The notes beneath the pieces were generated by a model, which searched no databases, was not told where the DNA came from, and saw only the letters and a list, made by a program, of their open reading frames with translations. A program made the translations under genes and the position numbers. Positions 8,519 to 17,572 of a DNA stretch of 64,000 bases are shown here, in pieces. The stretch covers positions 3,673,501 to 3,737,500 of the forward strand of contig NZ_CP016094.1 of the NCBI RefSeq assembly GCF_001746835.1, written 5' to 3'. Each line of letters opens with the position of its first letter. Within the stretch, counting starts at the first letter, position 1. The DNA comes from Lacunisphaera limnophila (GTDB lineage: Bacteria > Verrucomicrobiota > Verrucomicrobiia > Opitutales > Opitutaceae).

Positions 8519-9088
8519 TCAGCGGTTCGCGTAGACATTGTCCGCGTTGCCCGGGGCCGCAACATCGGGAAATCCACCTGATAACAGGGTGGCCGTGCCG
8601 GTCTCATCCGGACCGGCTGAGGCCAGGACATACGAGGGGTTGGTCCAACCCGGCAGCACCCGGTAGGCGTACCGGTACGGCTGCCCCCACGGATCCAACA
8701 ACACCGCGGATTCCTGCACAAAAGGATCGGCGCTCACGGCAAACCGCGCCGTCTCGATCTGGGCGCGGCCGGTGATCGCTTCCTGGTTCGGTCCGCGCCG
8801 GCCGATCAAGGCCTGGAGCAGATGCGCGGAATCGATCGTGCGCGGATAATCACCTTGGACCGTCTTGTAGGATTCCAAGGCGGAGGCCAGCACCGCCAAC
8901 TCCGCCCGCGCCCGGGCGATCCGGCCCTTCTCCGTCGCACTCTGACCCACGGCGATCACGATGCTCGTCAGGATGGCGATGACCCCGATGACGGCCAGCA
9001 ACTCGAGCAGGGTGAAGCCGCGCTTCCAGCTCGGCCCGGCCCGCAACCGCAGGTCCCGTGATGAAAGCTGTTGGAGTGATTGTCGCAT
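8519..9088 (-). CDS. GspG-like major pseudopilin, first gene of operon
   Basis: A 189-residue protein with the motif WKRG/FTLLELLAVIGVIAILTSI. It has the GspG hallmark LDPWGQPYRYAYRV followed by YVLASAGPDETGT, the loop that in GspG binds calcium and stabilises the fibre. Its leader is 24 residues and lacks the obvious palindromes seen in the next four genes. It heads the minus-strand operon of six prepilin-like genes. The assembly ATPases and membrane platform expected to drive it (GspE, GspF, PilT) are about 20 kb away on the same strand. No secretin gene or prepilin peptidase gene was seen in the window. Confidence 0.82.
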   Translation of the reverse strand: MRQSLQQLSSRDLRLRAGPSWKRGFTLLELLAVIGVIAILTSIVIAVGQSATEKGRIARARAELAVLASALESYKTVQGDYPRTIDSAHLLQALIGRRGPNQEAITGRAQIETARFAVSADPFVQESAVLLDPWGQPYRYAYRVLPGWTNPSYVLASAGPDETGTATLLSGGFPDVAAPGNADNVYANR

Positions 9089-9134
9089 GCGGGCCGGGGG
9101 CGGTCAGACACCGGCCGGCCCGCCCCGGTTTCGG

Positions 9135-11093
9135 TTATTCGTCGGATTGCAGGGCGGCAATGACCGAGAAGTCCTCCAGCGTGGTGGTGTCACCCTTCAC
9201 GCTGCCGTTCGTCGCCAGCTCCTTGAGCAGCCGGCGCATGATTTTACCCGAACGCGTCTTCGGCAGGCCGGCGGCAAAGCGCACCTGGTCAGGCTTCGCC
9301 AGCGATCCGATCTCCTTGCCGACATGCGCCCGCAGGGCCTCCTTGAGCTCCTCGCTCGCGGTGGCCGTGGACTTCAGGGTCACGAACACCACCAGCGACT
9401 GGCCCTTCAGGTCGTCGGGCTTGCCCACGGCCGCGGCCTCGGCCACGGCCGGGTGCGACACGAGCGCGCTCTCCACCTCGGCGGTGCCGATGCGGTGACC
9501 GGAGACGTTCAGCACATCGTCGATGCGGCCGATGACCCAGAAATAACCGTCCTTGTCCTGCCGGGCGCCGTCGCCCGTGAAATAATAGTGCGGGTGCTTC
9601 GGGAACTCGGAGAAATAGGCCTTCTTGTAACGCTCGTCGTCGCCCCAGAGCGTACGGAGCATCGAGGGCCAGGGCTGGGTGATGACGAACTTGCCGCCGG
9701 AATTGCGCGGCACCTCCTTGCCATCCGAGTCCACGACCATCGGCTTGATGCCGAAGAACGGCAGCGTGGCCGAGCCCGGCTTGGTCGGGGTGACGCCGGG
9801 AATCGGCGTCACCATGATCGAGCCCGTCTCGGTCTGCCACCACGTGTCGACGATCGGGCACTTCTTTTTGCCGATCATCTTGTGATACCACATCCAGGCC
9901 TCGGGATTGATGGGTTCGCCGACCGTGCCGAGCAGGCGTAACGAGTCGAGGCGGTGCCGCAGCACGTAGTTGTCACCCCAGCGCATGAAGGCGCGGATCG
10001 CCGTCGGGGCCGTGTAGAGGATGGTCAGACCATGGCGGTCGATCATCTGCCAGAAGCGGTCGGGCTCCGGCTGATTGGGCGCACCCTCATAAAGGAAAAC
10101 AGTCGAGCCGTTCGAGAGCAGGCCGTACACGACGTAACTGTGGCCGGTGATCCAGCCGATGTCCGCCGAGCAGAAATAGCGGTCATTCTCCTTCAGGTCG
10201 AAAACGTAGTGCGAGCTGAGCTTCGCGCCGAGCAGGTAGCCGGCCGAGGTGTGCAACACGCCCTTCGGTTTGCCGGTGGAGCCGGAGGTGTAGAGAATGA
10301 ACAGCGGGTGTTCGGAATCGAAGGCCTTCGCGTCGTGGTAATTCGGGGCGCCTTCCCAGGCCTCCTTCCACCACACGTCGCGACCCTCGACCATCGTGAC
10401 CGGGTTGCCGCAACGCTTCACGACCATCACGCTGTGCACGCAGGGCGCGCCCGCGACGGCCTTGTCGACGTTGGCCTTGAGTTCGATCACCTTGCCCCGG
10501 CGCCAGCCACCGTCGGCGGTGATCACGAGCTTCGCCTGGCAGTCATTGATGCGGTCCTTGATGGCCTCCGCACTGAAACCGCCGAAAATCACCGTGTGCA
10601 CCGCGCCCACCCGCGCACAGGCGAGCATGGCGATGACCGCCTCCGGAATCATGGGCATGTAGATCGCGACGCGATCCCCCGCCTTGATGCCGAGATTCTC
10701 CATGAAGTGGGACATCCGGCACACATGGAAGTGAAGCTGGCGGTAGGTGATCGTGCGCACATCGCCCGGCTCACCTTCGAAAATCAGCGCCGCCTTGTTC
10801 TCGCGGGCCGTGCCGATGTGGCGATCCAGGCAGTTCTCGGAAACGTTTAACTTACCGCCCAAGAACCACTTGGCATGCGGCGGCTTCCACTGCAGGACCT
10901 TCTTGAAGGGCTTGCGCCAGACGAGCTGCTCGTTGGCCTGTTTCGCCCAAAACTTTTCTGGAGCGTTGACAGACTCAGCGTACATCCTACGGTAAGTCTC
11001 GAAACTACCCAGGTTTGCTTGGTTCTTGAATTCAGCCGATGGTTTGAAAATCCGGCTTTCGCGAGACACCGAGGTAATCGTTTGGTCCGTCAC
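9135..11093 (-). CDS. acsA: acetyl-CoA synthetase
   Basis: A 652-residue AMP-forming acetate-CoA ligase, the full length of the family. It activates acetate to acetyl-AMP and then to acetyl-CoA in the cytoplasm. Visible motifs are YTSGSTGKPKGVLHT (the phosphate loop, about residue 270), TWWQTETGSIM, YFTGDGARQDKDGY with the hinge Asp, and the C-terminal RSGKIMRRLL whose Lys is the usual acetylation site that switches the enzyme off. The start is GTG at 11093, chosen because GAGGAG lies seven bases upstream on the minus strand. It is divergently transcribed from a rho-like gene. No sirtuin or acetyltransferase gene is adjacent. Confidence 0.96.
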   Translation of the reverse strand: MTDQTITSVSRESRIFKPSAEFKNQANLGSFETYRRMYAESVNAPEKFWAKQANEQLVWRKPFKKVLQWKPPHAKWFLGGKLNVSENCLDRHIGTARENKAALIFEGEPGDVRTITYRQLHFHVCRMSHFMENLGIKAGDRVAIYMPMIPEAVIAMLACARVGAVHTVIFGGFSAEAIKDRINDCQAKLVITADGGWRRGKVIELKANVDKAVAGAPCVHSVMVVKRCGNPVTMVEGRDVWWKEAWEGAPNYHDAKAFDSEHPLFILYTSGSTGKPKGVLHTSAGYLLGAKLSSHYVFDLKENDRYFCSADIGWITGHSYVVYGLLSNGSTVFLYEGAPNQPEPDRFWQMIDRHGLTILYTAPTAIRAFMRWGDNYVLRHRLDSLRLLGTVGEPINPEAWMWYHKMIGKKKCPIVDTWWQTETGSIMVTPIPGVTPTKPGSATLPFFGIKPMVVDSDGKEVPRNSGGKFVITQPWPSMLRTLWGDDERYKKAYFSEFPKHPHYYFTGDGARQDKDGYFWVIGRIDDVLNVSGHRIGTAEVESALVSHPAVAEAAAVGKPDDLKGQSLVVFVTLKSTATASEELKEALRAHVGKEIGSLAKPDQVRFAAGLPKTRSGKIMRRLLKELATNGSVKGDTTTLEDFSVIAALQSDE

Positions 11094-11200
11094 AAGTTTC
11101 TCCTCTGAGGTTATTGGGGGTTGAAGCTAAGCGTTTTGAGAAATGCCCCCGACGGATTGCGCGGTCAAGCCCAGGCAGCATCCCACCCACCCGTATTTGT

Positions 11201-12376
11201 ATGGATAAAGAAAATCCGCCGGCCGCTCCCCTTGAGTCGCAGGCTCCCACTCCCGCCCCGGCCCCGCCGGAAAACACTATCCGTGTCGAAGGTATCCTCG
11301 ACATCGATAACAGCCGCAACGGCCAGTTGCTGGACCTGAATAAGTTTGGCAAGCGCCGCCCCACGGATCCCTTCGTTCCGCGCGAGCTCATCCGCCGCTT
11401 CCACCTGCAGCAGGGCAGCATCATCACCGCCACGGCCACGCCCGACCCGCGCTTCCCGAATCCCAAGATCCGCTTCATCGAGAAGGTCGACGGTCTCGAG
11501 ATCGACGAACGCCGCCGCAAGACCGAGTTCGCCAACCTCACCACGGTCACCCCCGACAAGATGCTCCGCCTCGAGCACAAGGACGGCCGCATGACCACCC
11601 GCGTCGTCGACCTCTTCTGCCCCATCGGCAAGGGCACCCGCGGCCTCATCGTCGCCCCGCCCCGCACCGGCAAGACCACCTACCTGCGCGACATCGCCCT
11701 TGGCGTCCTCCAGAACCACCCGGAGTGCCACGTCATCATCCTCCTCGTCGACGAGCGCCCCGAAGAAGTCACCGACTTCAAGCGTTCCGTCCCCGCCGAG
11801 GTCTGGGCCTCGTCCAACGACGACCCGGTCGAGAACCATATCCGCATCGCCGACCTCTGCATCGAGCGCGCCCGCCGCCTCGTCGAGGCCGGCAAGGACG
11901 TCGTCATGCTGATCGACTCCCTCACCCGCCTCGCCCGCGCCCACAATACCGCCAAGAACTCCGGCCGCACCGGCTCCGGTGGTCTCGACGTCCGCGCCCT
12001 CGAGAAACCCCGCCAACTCTTCGCCTCGGCCCGCAACACCGAGGACGGTGGCTCCCTCACCATCATCGCCTCCATCCTCGTCGAGACCGGCTCCCGCATG
12101 GACGACATCATCTTCCAGGAATTCAAGGGCACCGGCAACATGGAGCTCGTCCTGGACCGCAAGGCCGCCGAAATGCGCATCTGGCCGGCCGTCAACATCC
12201 AGTCCTCCGGCACCCGCCGCGAGGAGCTCCTCATCGAGCCCAAGAAGCTGGAGGGCATCCACTTCTTCCGCCGCGCCCTCGTGCAGCAGAAGATCGAGGA
12301 AGCCACCGACACCATGGTCACCCGCCTGGGCAAGACCAAGACCAACGACGAGTTCCTGAAACTCATCACGAAGTAA
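11201..12376 (+). CDS. rho: divergent transcription termination factor Rho, short paralogue
   Basis: A 391-residue Rho-family hexameric ATPase. The C-terminal motor is well conserved: Walker [12 protein letters not shown] (about residue 150), [18 protein letters not shown], Walker B VVMLIDSLTRLARAHN, the R-loop FKGTGNMEL and SGTRREELL. The N-terminal RNA-binding part is degenerate: no helical Rho_N domain, and the RNP1 motif of the cold-shock-like fold (GFGFLR in most Rho) is not recognisable. I took the ATG at 11201; the frame is open to 11114, but that stretch is not Rho-like. A second, longer Rho with a glycine-rich insert is encoded at 35116-37047. Whether this short copy terminates transcription or does something else cannot be told from sequence. 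Confidence 0.88.
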   Translation: MDKENPPAAPLESQAPTPAPAPPENTIRVEGILDIDNSRNGQLLDLNKFGKRRPTDPFVPRELIRRFHLQQGSIITATATPDPRFPNPKIRFIEKVDGLEIDERRRKTEFANLTTVTPDKMLRLEHKDGRMTTRVVDLFCPIGKGTRGLIVAPPRTGKTTYLRDIALGVLQNHPECHVIILLVDERPEEVTDFKRSVPAEVWASSNDDPVENHIRIADLCIERARRLVEAGKDVVMLIDSLTRLARAHNTAKNSGRTGSGGLDVRALEKPRQLFASARNTEDGGSLTIIASILVETGSRMDDIIFQEFKGTGNMELVLDRKAAEMRIWPAVNIQSSGTRREELLIEPKKLEGIHFFRRALVQQKIEEATDTMVTRLGKTKTNDEFLKLITK

Positions 12377-12428
12377 ATTTCGCCCTTGCCCGCCTCTACC
12401 TTCACCAACCACCCTGACCGTTTCCTGA

Positions 12429-14186
12429 ATGAATAGCTTCTCCGAGCAATGCCTCGATATGGCCCGGTCGATGTTGAGCCACAATCTCGACTCGATCAAC
12501 GCCGACGGCACCGTCACCCCCATCGCCACCGAAACCTCCCGCTCCGACGAGCCGGGACACGTCGCCTTCGCCTTGGGCGAATACTACCGCGCCACCGGCG
12601 AGACCACGCTGAAGGGGCACGACCTCATCGACCTCACGGCCCGCTGCGTCACCGCCCAGGCCTTCACCGAGCCGGCCCACGAGAACGGCCTGGCCTACGC
12701 CGCCCTCGGCCTCCTCTCCTTCGGCCCCTCCAAGGAGCGCAACGCCGTCTGGGAACGCCTCGTCGAGGAGACCCGCGAGCATCTCGACAAGCTCCTGCTC
12801 ACCCGCAGCGACTACGACAATTACTGGCAGGCCTTCAACATCGCCAAGGCCGTCTGCCGCTACAGCCTCGGCCTCTCCAAGAAGGACGAGACCTCGCGCC
12901 TCATCGAGCGCATGGTCGAACGCATCGAGCAGACCAGCTCCTCCGGCTTCTTTGACGACGCCGAGAAGGGCTTCGGCGGCCACTTCAACCTGTACGGCGT
13001 GATGACTCTGTCGTTCACCCGCTCGGCCCTCCAGCTCCACGCCAACTCCGCCCTCCGCGAGCGCAAGCTCCCCACCCTTCGCACCTACGCCGAGAAGTAC
13101 ATCAAGATGATGCCTGACCTCGTCCGCGCGGACGGTCTCGGCTGGGCCTACGGCCGCTCGGCCGGCGCCTACGGCCAGATGCACTGCATCACCCTCATCC
13201 TGCAGGGCCTGCGCGACGGCTGGATCCCCGACGACCAGAAGAACAAGTATTTCGATATCCTGCGCCGCCTGTTCTACTACTTCTTCCAGACCTACCTGGA
13301 CCAGGAGCACGGCTTCCTCGACATCCGCGACGACGAACGCACTGCCTACGCCTCCCACACGACGCGCATGGCTAACTTCGACGCCGCCCGCTACCTCTGC
13401 CAGTGGGCCCGCCTCGCCAAGACCGTGGCGATGCCCGACAACGTCCGCCCCGAGCCCGCCCGCACCAGCGGCCGCTTTGTCATCTACGACAAGAGCAACC
13501 GCAAGGAGCAGGGTCTCTTCCTCTACCGCGACGCCGAGTCCGGCCTGCACGTCCAGATCCCGCTCGTCAGCTCCGGCACCGACTGCACCGCCGACAACCT
13601 CTCGTTCCCCCACTGCCCGGGCGTCTTCGACTGGCCCAACAACGTCTACCTGCCGGTCATGGTTCCCGAACTCACCTTCGGCGACCACGTCACCGTCCCG
13701 TGTTTCTACGGCCAGAAGTGCGTCACCGGCCTCGGTCTCAAGAACTCGTTCTACTTCCGCTACGAGCAGCCCGAGCTGATCAACCTCAAGGAAGAACTCG
13801 CCCGCGGCATCGGCAGCGTGAAGGTCCAGTGGGCCTTCACCGGCAGCAAGATCACCGCCGAGTTCGCCTACACGGTCAAAAACCAGATCCAGCTCGACAA
13901 GTTCCGCATGGCCCTCGTCATCGGCGCCCCGCACTCGAAGTACCGCATGGGTTCCTCGCCCGCCCTCGGCGCGCAAGGCCACCGCTGCTCGGTGCTCAAG
14001 GACGATTTCCACGCCAACTGGGCCGAGACCGAGGTCGTCACCGCCGACCCGGCCTACAAGACCAACTTCGGCAAGCTGCATTACGTGCAGACCTTCGTCC
14101 GCGATCACCCGCTCATCATGCGCCCCGGCCAGGTCTACCGCCTGTCCGTCGCCTTCGATCCGGACCTGACCGTCGTCGAGGCCTAA
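12429..14186 (+). CDS. unrecognised 585-residue protein, toroid-like N-terminal half
   Basis: I do not recognise a named family. The first ~330 residues are helical with Gly-rich turns and aromatic pairs (GEYYRATGETTLKGHDL, NYWQAFNIAKAVCRYS, GWAYGRSAGAYGQ), a pattern seen in alpha/alpha-toroid carbohydrate enzymes. The remaining 250 residues look beta-rich (LFLYRDAESGLHVQIPLVS, FYFRYEQPELINL). This arrangement recalls polysaccharide lyases or glycoside hydrolases with a toroid plus beta-sandwich, but no catalytic set could be assigned. There is no signal peptide, so it would act in the cytoplasm. It starts 52 bases after the short rho and could be co-transcribed with it. A strong terminator follows. 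Confidence 0.55.
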   Translation: MNSFSEQCLDMARSMLSHNLDSINADGTVTPIATETSRSDEPGHVAFALGEYYRATGETTLKGHDLIDLTARCVTAQAFTEPAHENGLAYAALGLLSFGPSKERNAVWERLVEETREHLDKLLLTRSDYDNYWQAFNIAKAVCRYSLGLSKKDETSRLIERMVERIEQTSSSGFFDDAEKGFGGHFNLYGVMTLSFTRSALQLHANSALRERKLPTLRTYAEKYIKMMPDLVRADGLGWAYGRSAGAYGQMHCITLILQGLRDGWIPDDQKNKYFDILRRLFYYFFQTYLDQEHGFLDIRDDERTAYASHTTRMANFDAARYLCQWARLAKTVAMPDNVRPEPARTSGRFVIYDKSNRKEQGLFLYRDAESGLHVQIPLVSSGTDCTADNLSFPHCPGVFDWPNNVYLPVMVPELTFGDHVTVPCFYGQKCVTGLGLKNSFYFRYEQPELINLKEELARGIGSVKVQWAFTGSKITAEFAYTVKNQIQLDKFRMALVIGAPHSKYRMGSSPALGAQGHRCSVLKDDFHANWAETEVVTADPAYKTNFGKLHYVQTFVRDHPLIMRPGQVYRLSVAFDPDLTVVEA

Positions 14187-14204
14187 GTCCGGCACTCCTC
14201 ATTG

Positions 14205-14234
14205 TAGGGCGGGGTTTCCAAACCCCGCCTTTTT
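14205..14234 (+). terminator. Rho-independent terminator
   Basis: GGCGGGGTTT-CC-AAACCCCGCC (14208-14229) is a perfect 10-bp stem with a two-base turn, followed by five T. It lies 20 bases after the unknown 585-residue protein gene. Confidence 0.7.
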
Positions 14235-14407
14235 CATGCCCGGTTACCAGCACCCCTGGAGCGCAGGCGACCCCGCCCGCGAAAGATCGCGTCAACACTC
14301 CGAAGATGAACCCCGCGCGCCCGCTATTCCAAACCCACACCCGGCCCGCGCTCCCCTTTCTTAATTCATCCTTCTTCCTTCTTACTTCCTACTTCTTCCT
14401 TCCGCCT

Positions 14408-15883
14408 TCACTTCTCTAGCGCCGCCTCAATCTGCCGGCTCGCCGAGCGCAACACCTCCAGCCGCGCATAACGCTTGTTGTCCGCCGGCACCAATTGCCA
14501 CGGCGCATTAACCGGGTCAGTCAGCGCGAGCATGTCACCCACCGCCACTTCGTACGCCGCCCGCTGCCGGCGGTTGCGCCAGTCCTCGGCATTGAGCTTG
14601 TGCCGCTTGTGCGGGGTCGCCTCCCGCTCGCGGAACCGACGCAGTTGCTCCGCATGCGACACATGCAGCCAGTATTTCAACAGGATGACCCCGTGGTCGG
14701 TCAGCTGCCGCTCAAAGTCATTGATCTCCGCGTAGGCCCGCCGCCACTCGTCCTCGCGGCAAAATCCCTCGATGCGCTCCACCAGCACCCGCCCGTACCA
14801 GGAGCGGTCAAACACCGTCATCCGGCCGTTCCGCGGCAAGTCCCGCCAGAAACGCCAGAGGTAGTGCGCGTGTTTTTCCTCCTCGGTGGGTTTTGCCACC
14901 GGGATCACGCTGTAGTCCCGGGGATCGATGGCACTGGTGAGGCGCCGGATGGCCCCGCCCTTGCCCGCCGCATCCCAGCCCTCAAAGGCCATGACAATGG
15001 ACCGCCCGGAGGTCAGCGCCGCCCGCACCGCCCGGTTCAACCGGCCGAGCCACTTCTCGCGTAACGTATCGTAATCCTTGGCCGTGAGGTCCTGGTCCAG
15101 CGGAAGGGCGTTCAGCCGCCGCAGGCCCGCCGGGCGCAGCGGCTTGACGCGAGCCGGCGCCTTCGTCCGCGGCAGTTTGGCCATCCGCTTCAGTTGCTGA
15201 TTAAATCGGGTCAGGAGCAGGCGTCCGACCGCCAGGTCACGGGCCCGCTCGTCCTCGGCGTCAATGATCGTCCAGCGTGCGCCCGGCCGGTCGGTCTTCT
15301 CCCGGATCAGGCGCGCCGTCCGGTCCATGCGGCCATAGATGCGATGATGATGCCAGTCCTCGTCGCTCACGCGCCACGCCGTGGCCGGGTCGGACCGCAG
15401 CGTGCGCAGCCGGCGACCCTGGGCCTCTTGGGAGAGATGCAGCCAGACTTTCACGATCAGGGTCCCGCCGTCGACCAGCACCTGCTCGAAATCCCGGATG
15501 CGCTCCGCCTCGGCGGCCACCGCACTCAGGGCCCGCCGGTTGCGGGCCTCGCTGCGCAAGGTCTCGGTGTACCAGGACCCGGCATATAACCCGATCCGTC
15601 CGATGCCCGGCAAACTGCGCCAGAAGCGCCACGCGTGCGGGTGCGCCCGCTCGTTGTCCGTCGGCGGATGCCACGAAAAGGTCTCCACCCCGCGGGGATC
15701 GAGCCACTCCGCCAGGGTGTTCAGCAGGCTGCCCCGTCCGGCCCCCTCCGGCCCGGCGATGATCAGCAGGACCTTGAAGGGCGCCTGCTTCAGGCCGAGT
15801 TGCAACTGCACCAGTTGCGGCCGGAGCACATCGGCCCGGGCCTGGTACACTCGCTTCGCCATGCGCTGCTTTGCCTGGGCCAT
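14408..15883 (-). CDS. pap: two-domain PPK2 (polyphosphate:AMP phosphotransferase type)
   Basis: A 491-residue protein made of two PPK2 domains in tandem, the layout of class II PPK2 (Pap), which phosphorylates AMP to ADP with polyphosphate. The C-terminal domain (about 265-490) has an intact Walker A, FEGWDAAGKGGAIRR, and the lid/DRSWYGRVLVERIEGF motif. The N-terminal domain (about 20-240) has a degenerate loop, AGPEGAGRGS, and lacks the DRSWY motif, having AGSWYTE instead; it is probably structural, as in known Pap proteins. It is divergent from the single-domain PPK2 gene, with a 135-base intergenic region that carries AATGTTACA (15939-15947), a word seen again before ppk1. Confidence 0.88.
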   Translation of the reverse strand: MAQAKQRMAKRVYQARADVLRPQLVQLQLGLKQAPFKVLLIIAGPEGAGRGSLLNTLAEWLDPRGVETFSWHPPTDNERAHPHAWRFWRSLPGIGRIGLYAGSWYTETLRSEARNRRALSAVAAEAERIRDFEQVLVDGGTLIVKVWLHLSQEAQGRRLRTLRSDPATAWRVSDEDWHHHRIYGRMDRTARLIREKTDRPGARWTIIDAEDERARDLAVGRLLLTRFNQQLKRMAKLPRTKAPARVKPLRPAGLRRLNALPLDQDLTAKDYDTLREKWLGRLNRAVRAALTSGRSIVMAFEGWDAAGKGGAIRRLTSAIDPRDYSVIPVAKPTEEEKHAHYLWRFWRDLPRNGRMTVFDRSWYGRVLVERIEGFCREDEWRRAYAEINDFERQLTDHGVILLKYWLHVSHAEQLRRFREREATPHKRHKLNAEDWRNRRQRAAYEVAVGDMLALTDPVNAPWQLVPADNKRYARLEVLRSASRQIEAALEK

Positions 15884-16018
15884 GGCGCGAAACTGCCCGC
15901 CAGCCTCCTGATGTCGAGCCGCGGATTGTCCGGGCCCAATGTTACAGCCGGGTTAAATCCCGCCCCACCCGCCGGCCTGCCATTGCGGCACCCCGCGCGG
16001 CGGGCTTCGCTCCGCGCC

Positions 16019-16954
16019 ATGGCGAAGTCCACTCCCACCCTGCAACACGACAACGAGCTCATGCGCCGCGTCCACCGCGAGCTGATCGACGAGTATGACG
16101 AGGAACTCGAGATGGAGCGGGAGGACTGGGAACATGTCGAAGCTGGTCAGCCCGCCCGACCGGTCGAGGACGACACCAGCCGCGCCTCGCGTAACCGCTA
16201 CTTCAAGGAACTCTTCCGCCTCCAGGGCGAACTCGTGAAGATGCACGATTGGATCGTCGAATCCGGTCATCGCATGGTGATCCTATTCGAAGGCCGGGAC
16301 GCCGCCGGCAAGGGCGGAGCGATCAAGCGCATCACCCAGCGCCTCAATCCCCGCGTCGCCCGCGTGACCGCCCTGCCCGCCCCCTCCAGCCGCGAGAAGA
16401 CCCAGTGGTATTTCCAACGCTACATCGCCCACCTGCCCGCCGCGGGCGAGATGGTCCTGTTCGACCGCAGCTGGTACAACCGCGCGGGCGTCGAACGCGT
16501 CATGGGCTTCTGCAGCGATGCCGAGTACGAGGAATTCTTCCGCACGGTGCCCGAGTTCGAGAAGATGCTCGTGCGCTCGGGCATCCAGGTGATCAAGTAT
16601 TGGTTCTCCATTCCCGACGAGGAGCAGGAATTTCGCTTCCGTTGCCGGATCAACGACCCGCTCAAACAGTGGAAACTCAGCCCGATGGACCTCGAGTCCC
16701 GTAAACGCTGGGAACTCTACACCAAGGCCAAGGAGGTCATGTTCGAGCGCACCCACATCCCCGAGGCCCCGTGGTGGGTCGTCCAGGGCGCCGACAAGAA
16801 AAAGGGCCGCCTGAACTGCATCGCCCACCTGCTCTCCCAGGTGAAATACTCCGAGGTCGAGCGCCCCACCATCAAGCTGCCGCCGCGGGTGCACCACCCC
16901 GACTACCAGCGCGAGCCGATCCCCGCCGAAATGATCGTCCCGGAAATTTACTGA
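16019..16954 (+). CDS. ppk2: polyphosphate kinase 2 (single-domain)
   Basis: A 311-residue PPK2 that moves phosphate between polyphosphate and nucleotides. Visible are Walker A LFEGRDAAGKGGAIKR (about residue 90), EKTQWYFQRY, Walker B-side VLFDRSWYNRAGVERVMGF and the lid-side KQWKLSPMDLESRKRW. The SPMDLESRKRW segment resembles class I enzymes that favour GDP/ADP. The frame is open upstream to 15635, overlapping the divergent Pap gene; the ATG at 16019 is the first start after it. Its 3' end overlaps the convergent histone-like gene by seven bases. Together with Pap and PPK1 it forms a polyphosphate locus with enzymes for both making and using polyP. Confidence 0.9.
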   Translation: MAKSTPTLQHDNELMRRVHRELIDEYDEELEMEREDWEHVEAGQPARPVEDDTSRASRNRYFKELFRLQGELVKMHDWIVESGHRMVILFEGRDAAGKGGAIKRITQRLNPRVARVTALPAPSSREKTQWYFQRYIAHLPAAGEMVLFDRSWYNRAGVERVMGFCSDAEYEEFFRTVPEFEKMLVRSGIQVIKYWFSIPDEEQEFRFRCRINDPLKQWKLSPMDLESRKRWELYTKAKEVMFERTHIPEAPWWVVQGADKKKGRLNCIAHLLSQVKYSEVERPTIKLPPRVHHPDYQREPIPAEMIVPEIY

Positions 16955-17307
16955 GCCGGAGCCGGATTCTCGCTCGGGGTCACGGCGGTCTCGGCCGCCA
17001 CCGGCTCGATCGCCACTGGCGCGGCCACCGCGGCGGGCCGGACCCGCTTCGCGGCCGGCTTTGCCGCCGGCTTGCGCGCGGCTTTCTTCGGCGCCACCAG
17101 CGCAGCAAGTTCCGCCTTGAGGGCCTTCAATTCCTTGCGCGGCTTCTTGGCCGCCCGCTTGGCCTCCTTGAATTTCTGCTTCGCCTGCTTGACGCCCGCC
17201 TTGGCCAGCTTGGCCGTCTTCTTGGCCGCATCCGCCAGCTTCTGCACAGCGGCGATGCGGGTCAGGAGTTTCTTTTTGAGGGCGATCGAGGGCACAGGGG
17301 AGGTCAT
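16948..17307 (-). CDS. lysine/alanine-rich histone H1-like protein
   Basis: A 119-residue, very basic protein. Residues 10-75 form a predicted helix or coiled coil rich in Lys and Ala (KKLLTRIAAVQKLADAAKK, KQKFKEAKRAAKKPRKEL). Residues 75-105 carry PKKAARKPAAKPAAKR, like the tails of bacterial histone H1-like proteins (AlgP, Hc1 types). Such proteins bind DNA or polyanions. It lies inside the polyphosphate locus, convergent with ppk2 and divergent from ppk1, so a polyphosphate-granule or nucleoid role is a reasonable guess, not shown. The ATG at 17307 is preferred; the frame runs on upstream but loses the composition. Confidence 0.72.
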   Translation of the reverse strand: MTSPVPSIALKKKLLTRIAAVQKLADAAKKTAKLAKAGVKQAKQKFKEAKRAAKKPRKELKALKAELAALVAPKKAARKPAAKPAAKRVRPAAVAAPVAIEPVAAETAVTPSENPAPAQ

Positions 17308-17572
17308 GGGTTCTGGGGGTTGGAAGAAACGACCACCACAGATGTCAATCTGGCCGCGACCAGCAATGATCGGAATGTTACATTTTGCCGACATTCCGCC
17401 GATTCGCGTTCTAACCCATTCCCAACCATTGGCCTCGGTAACCGGTGACACCCGCCCCAAATGTTAAATCTGATCAGGAATCCGGAATAGCGTTGGTAAT
17501 CATTTTTCGGATGACTATCCCCTTCCCTTCACCACCCGGGGCCCGGCCCCGCCACTTTCCGTCCCAGCTCCC

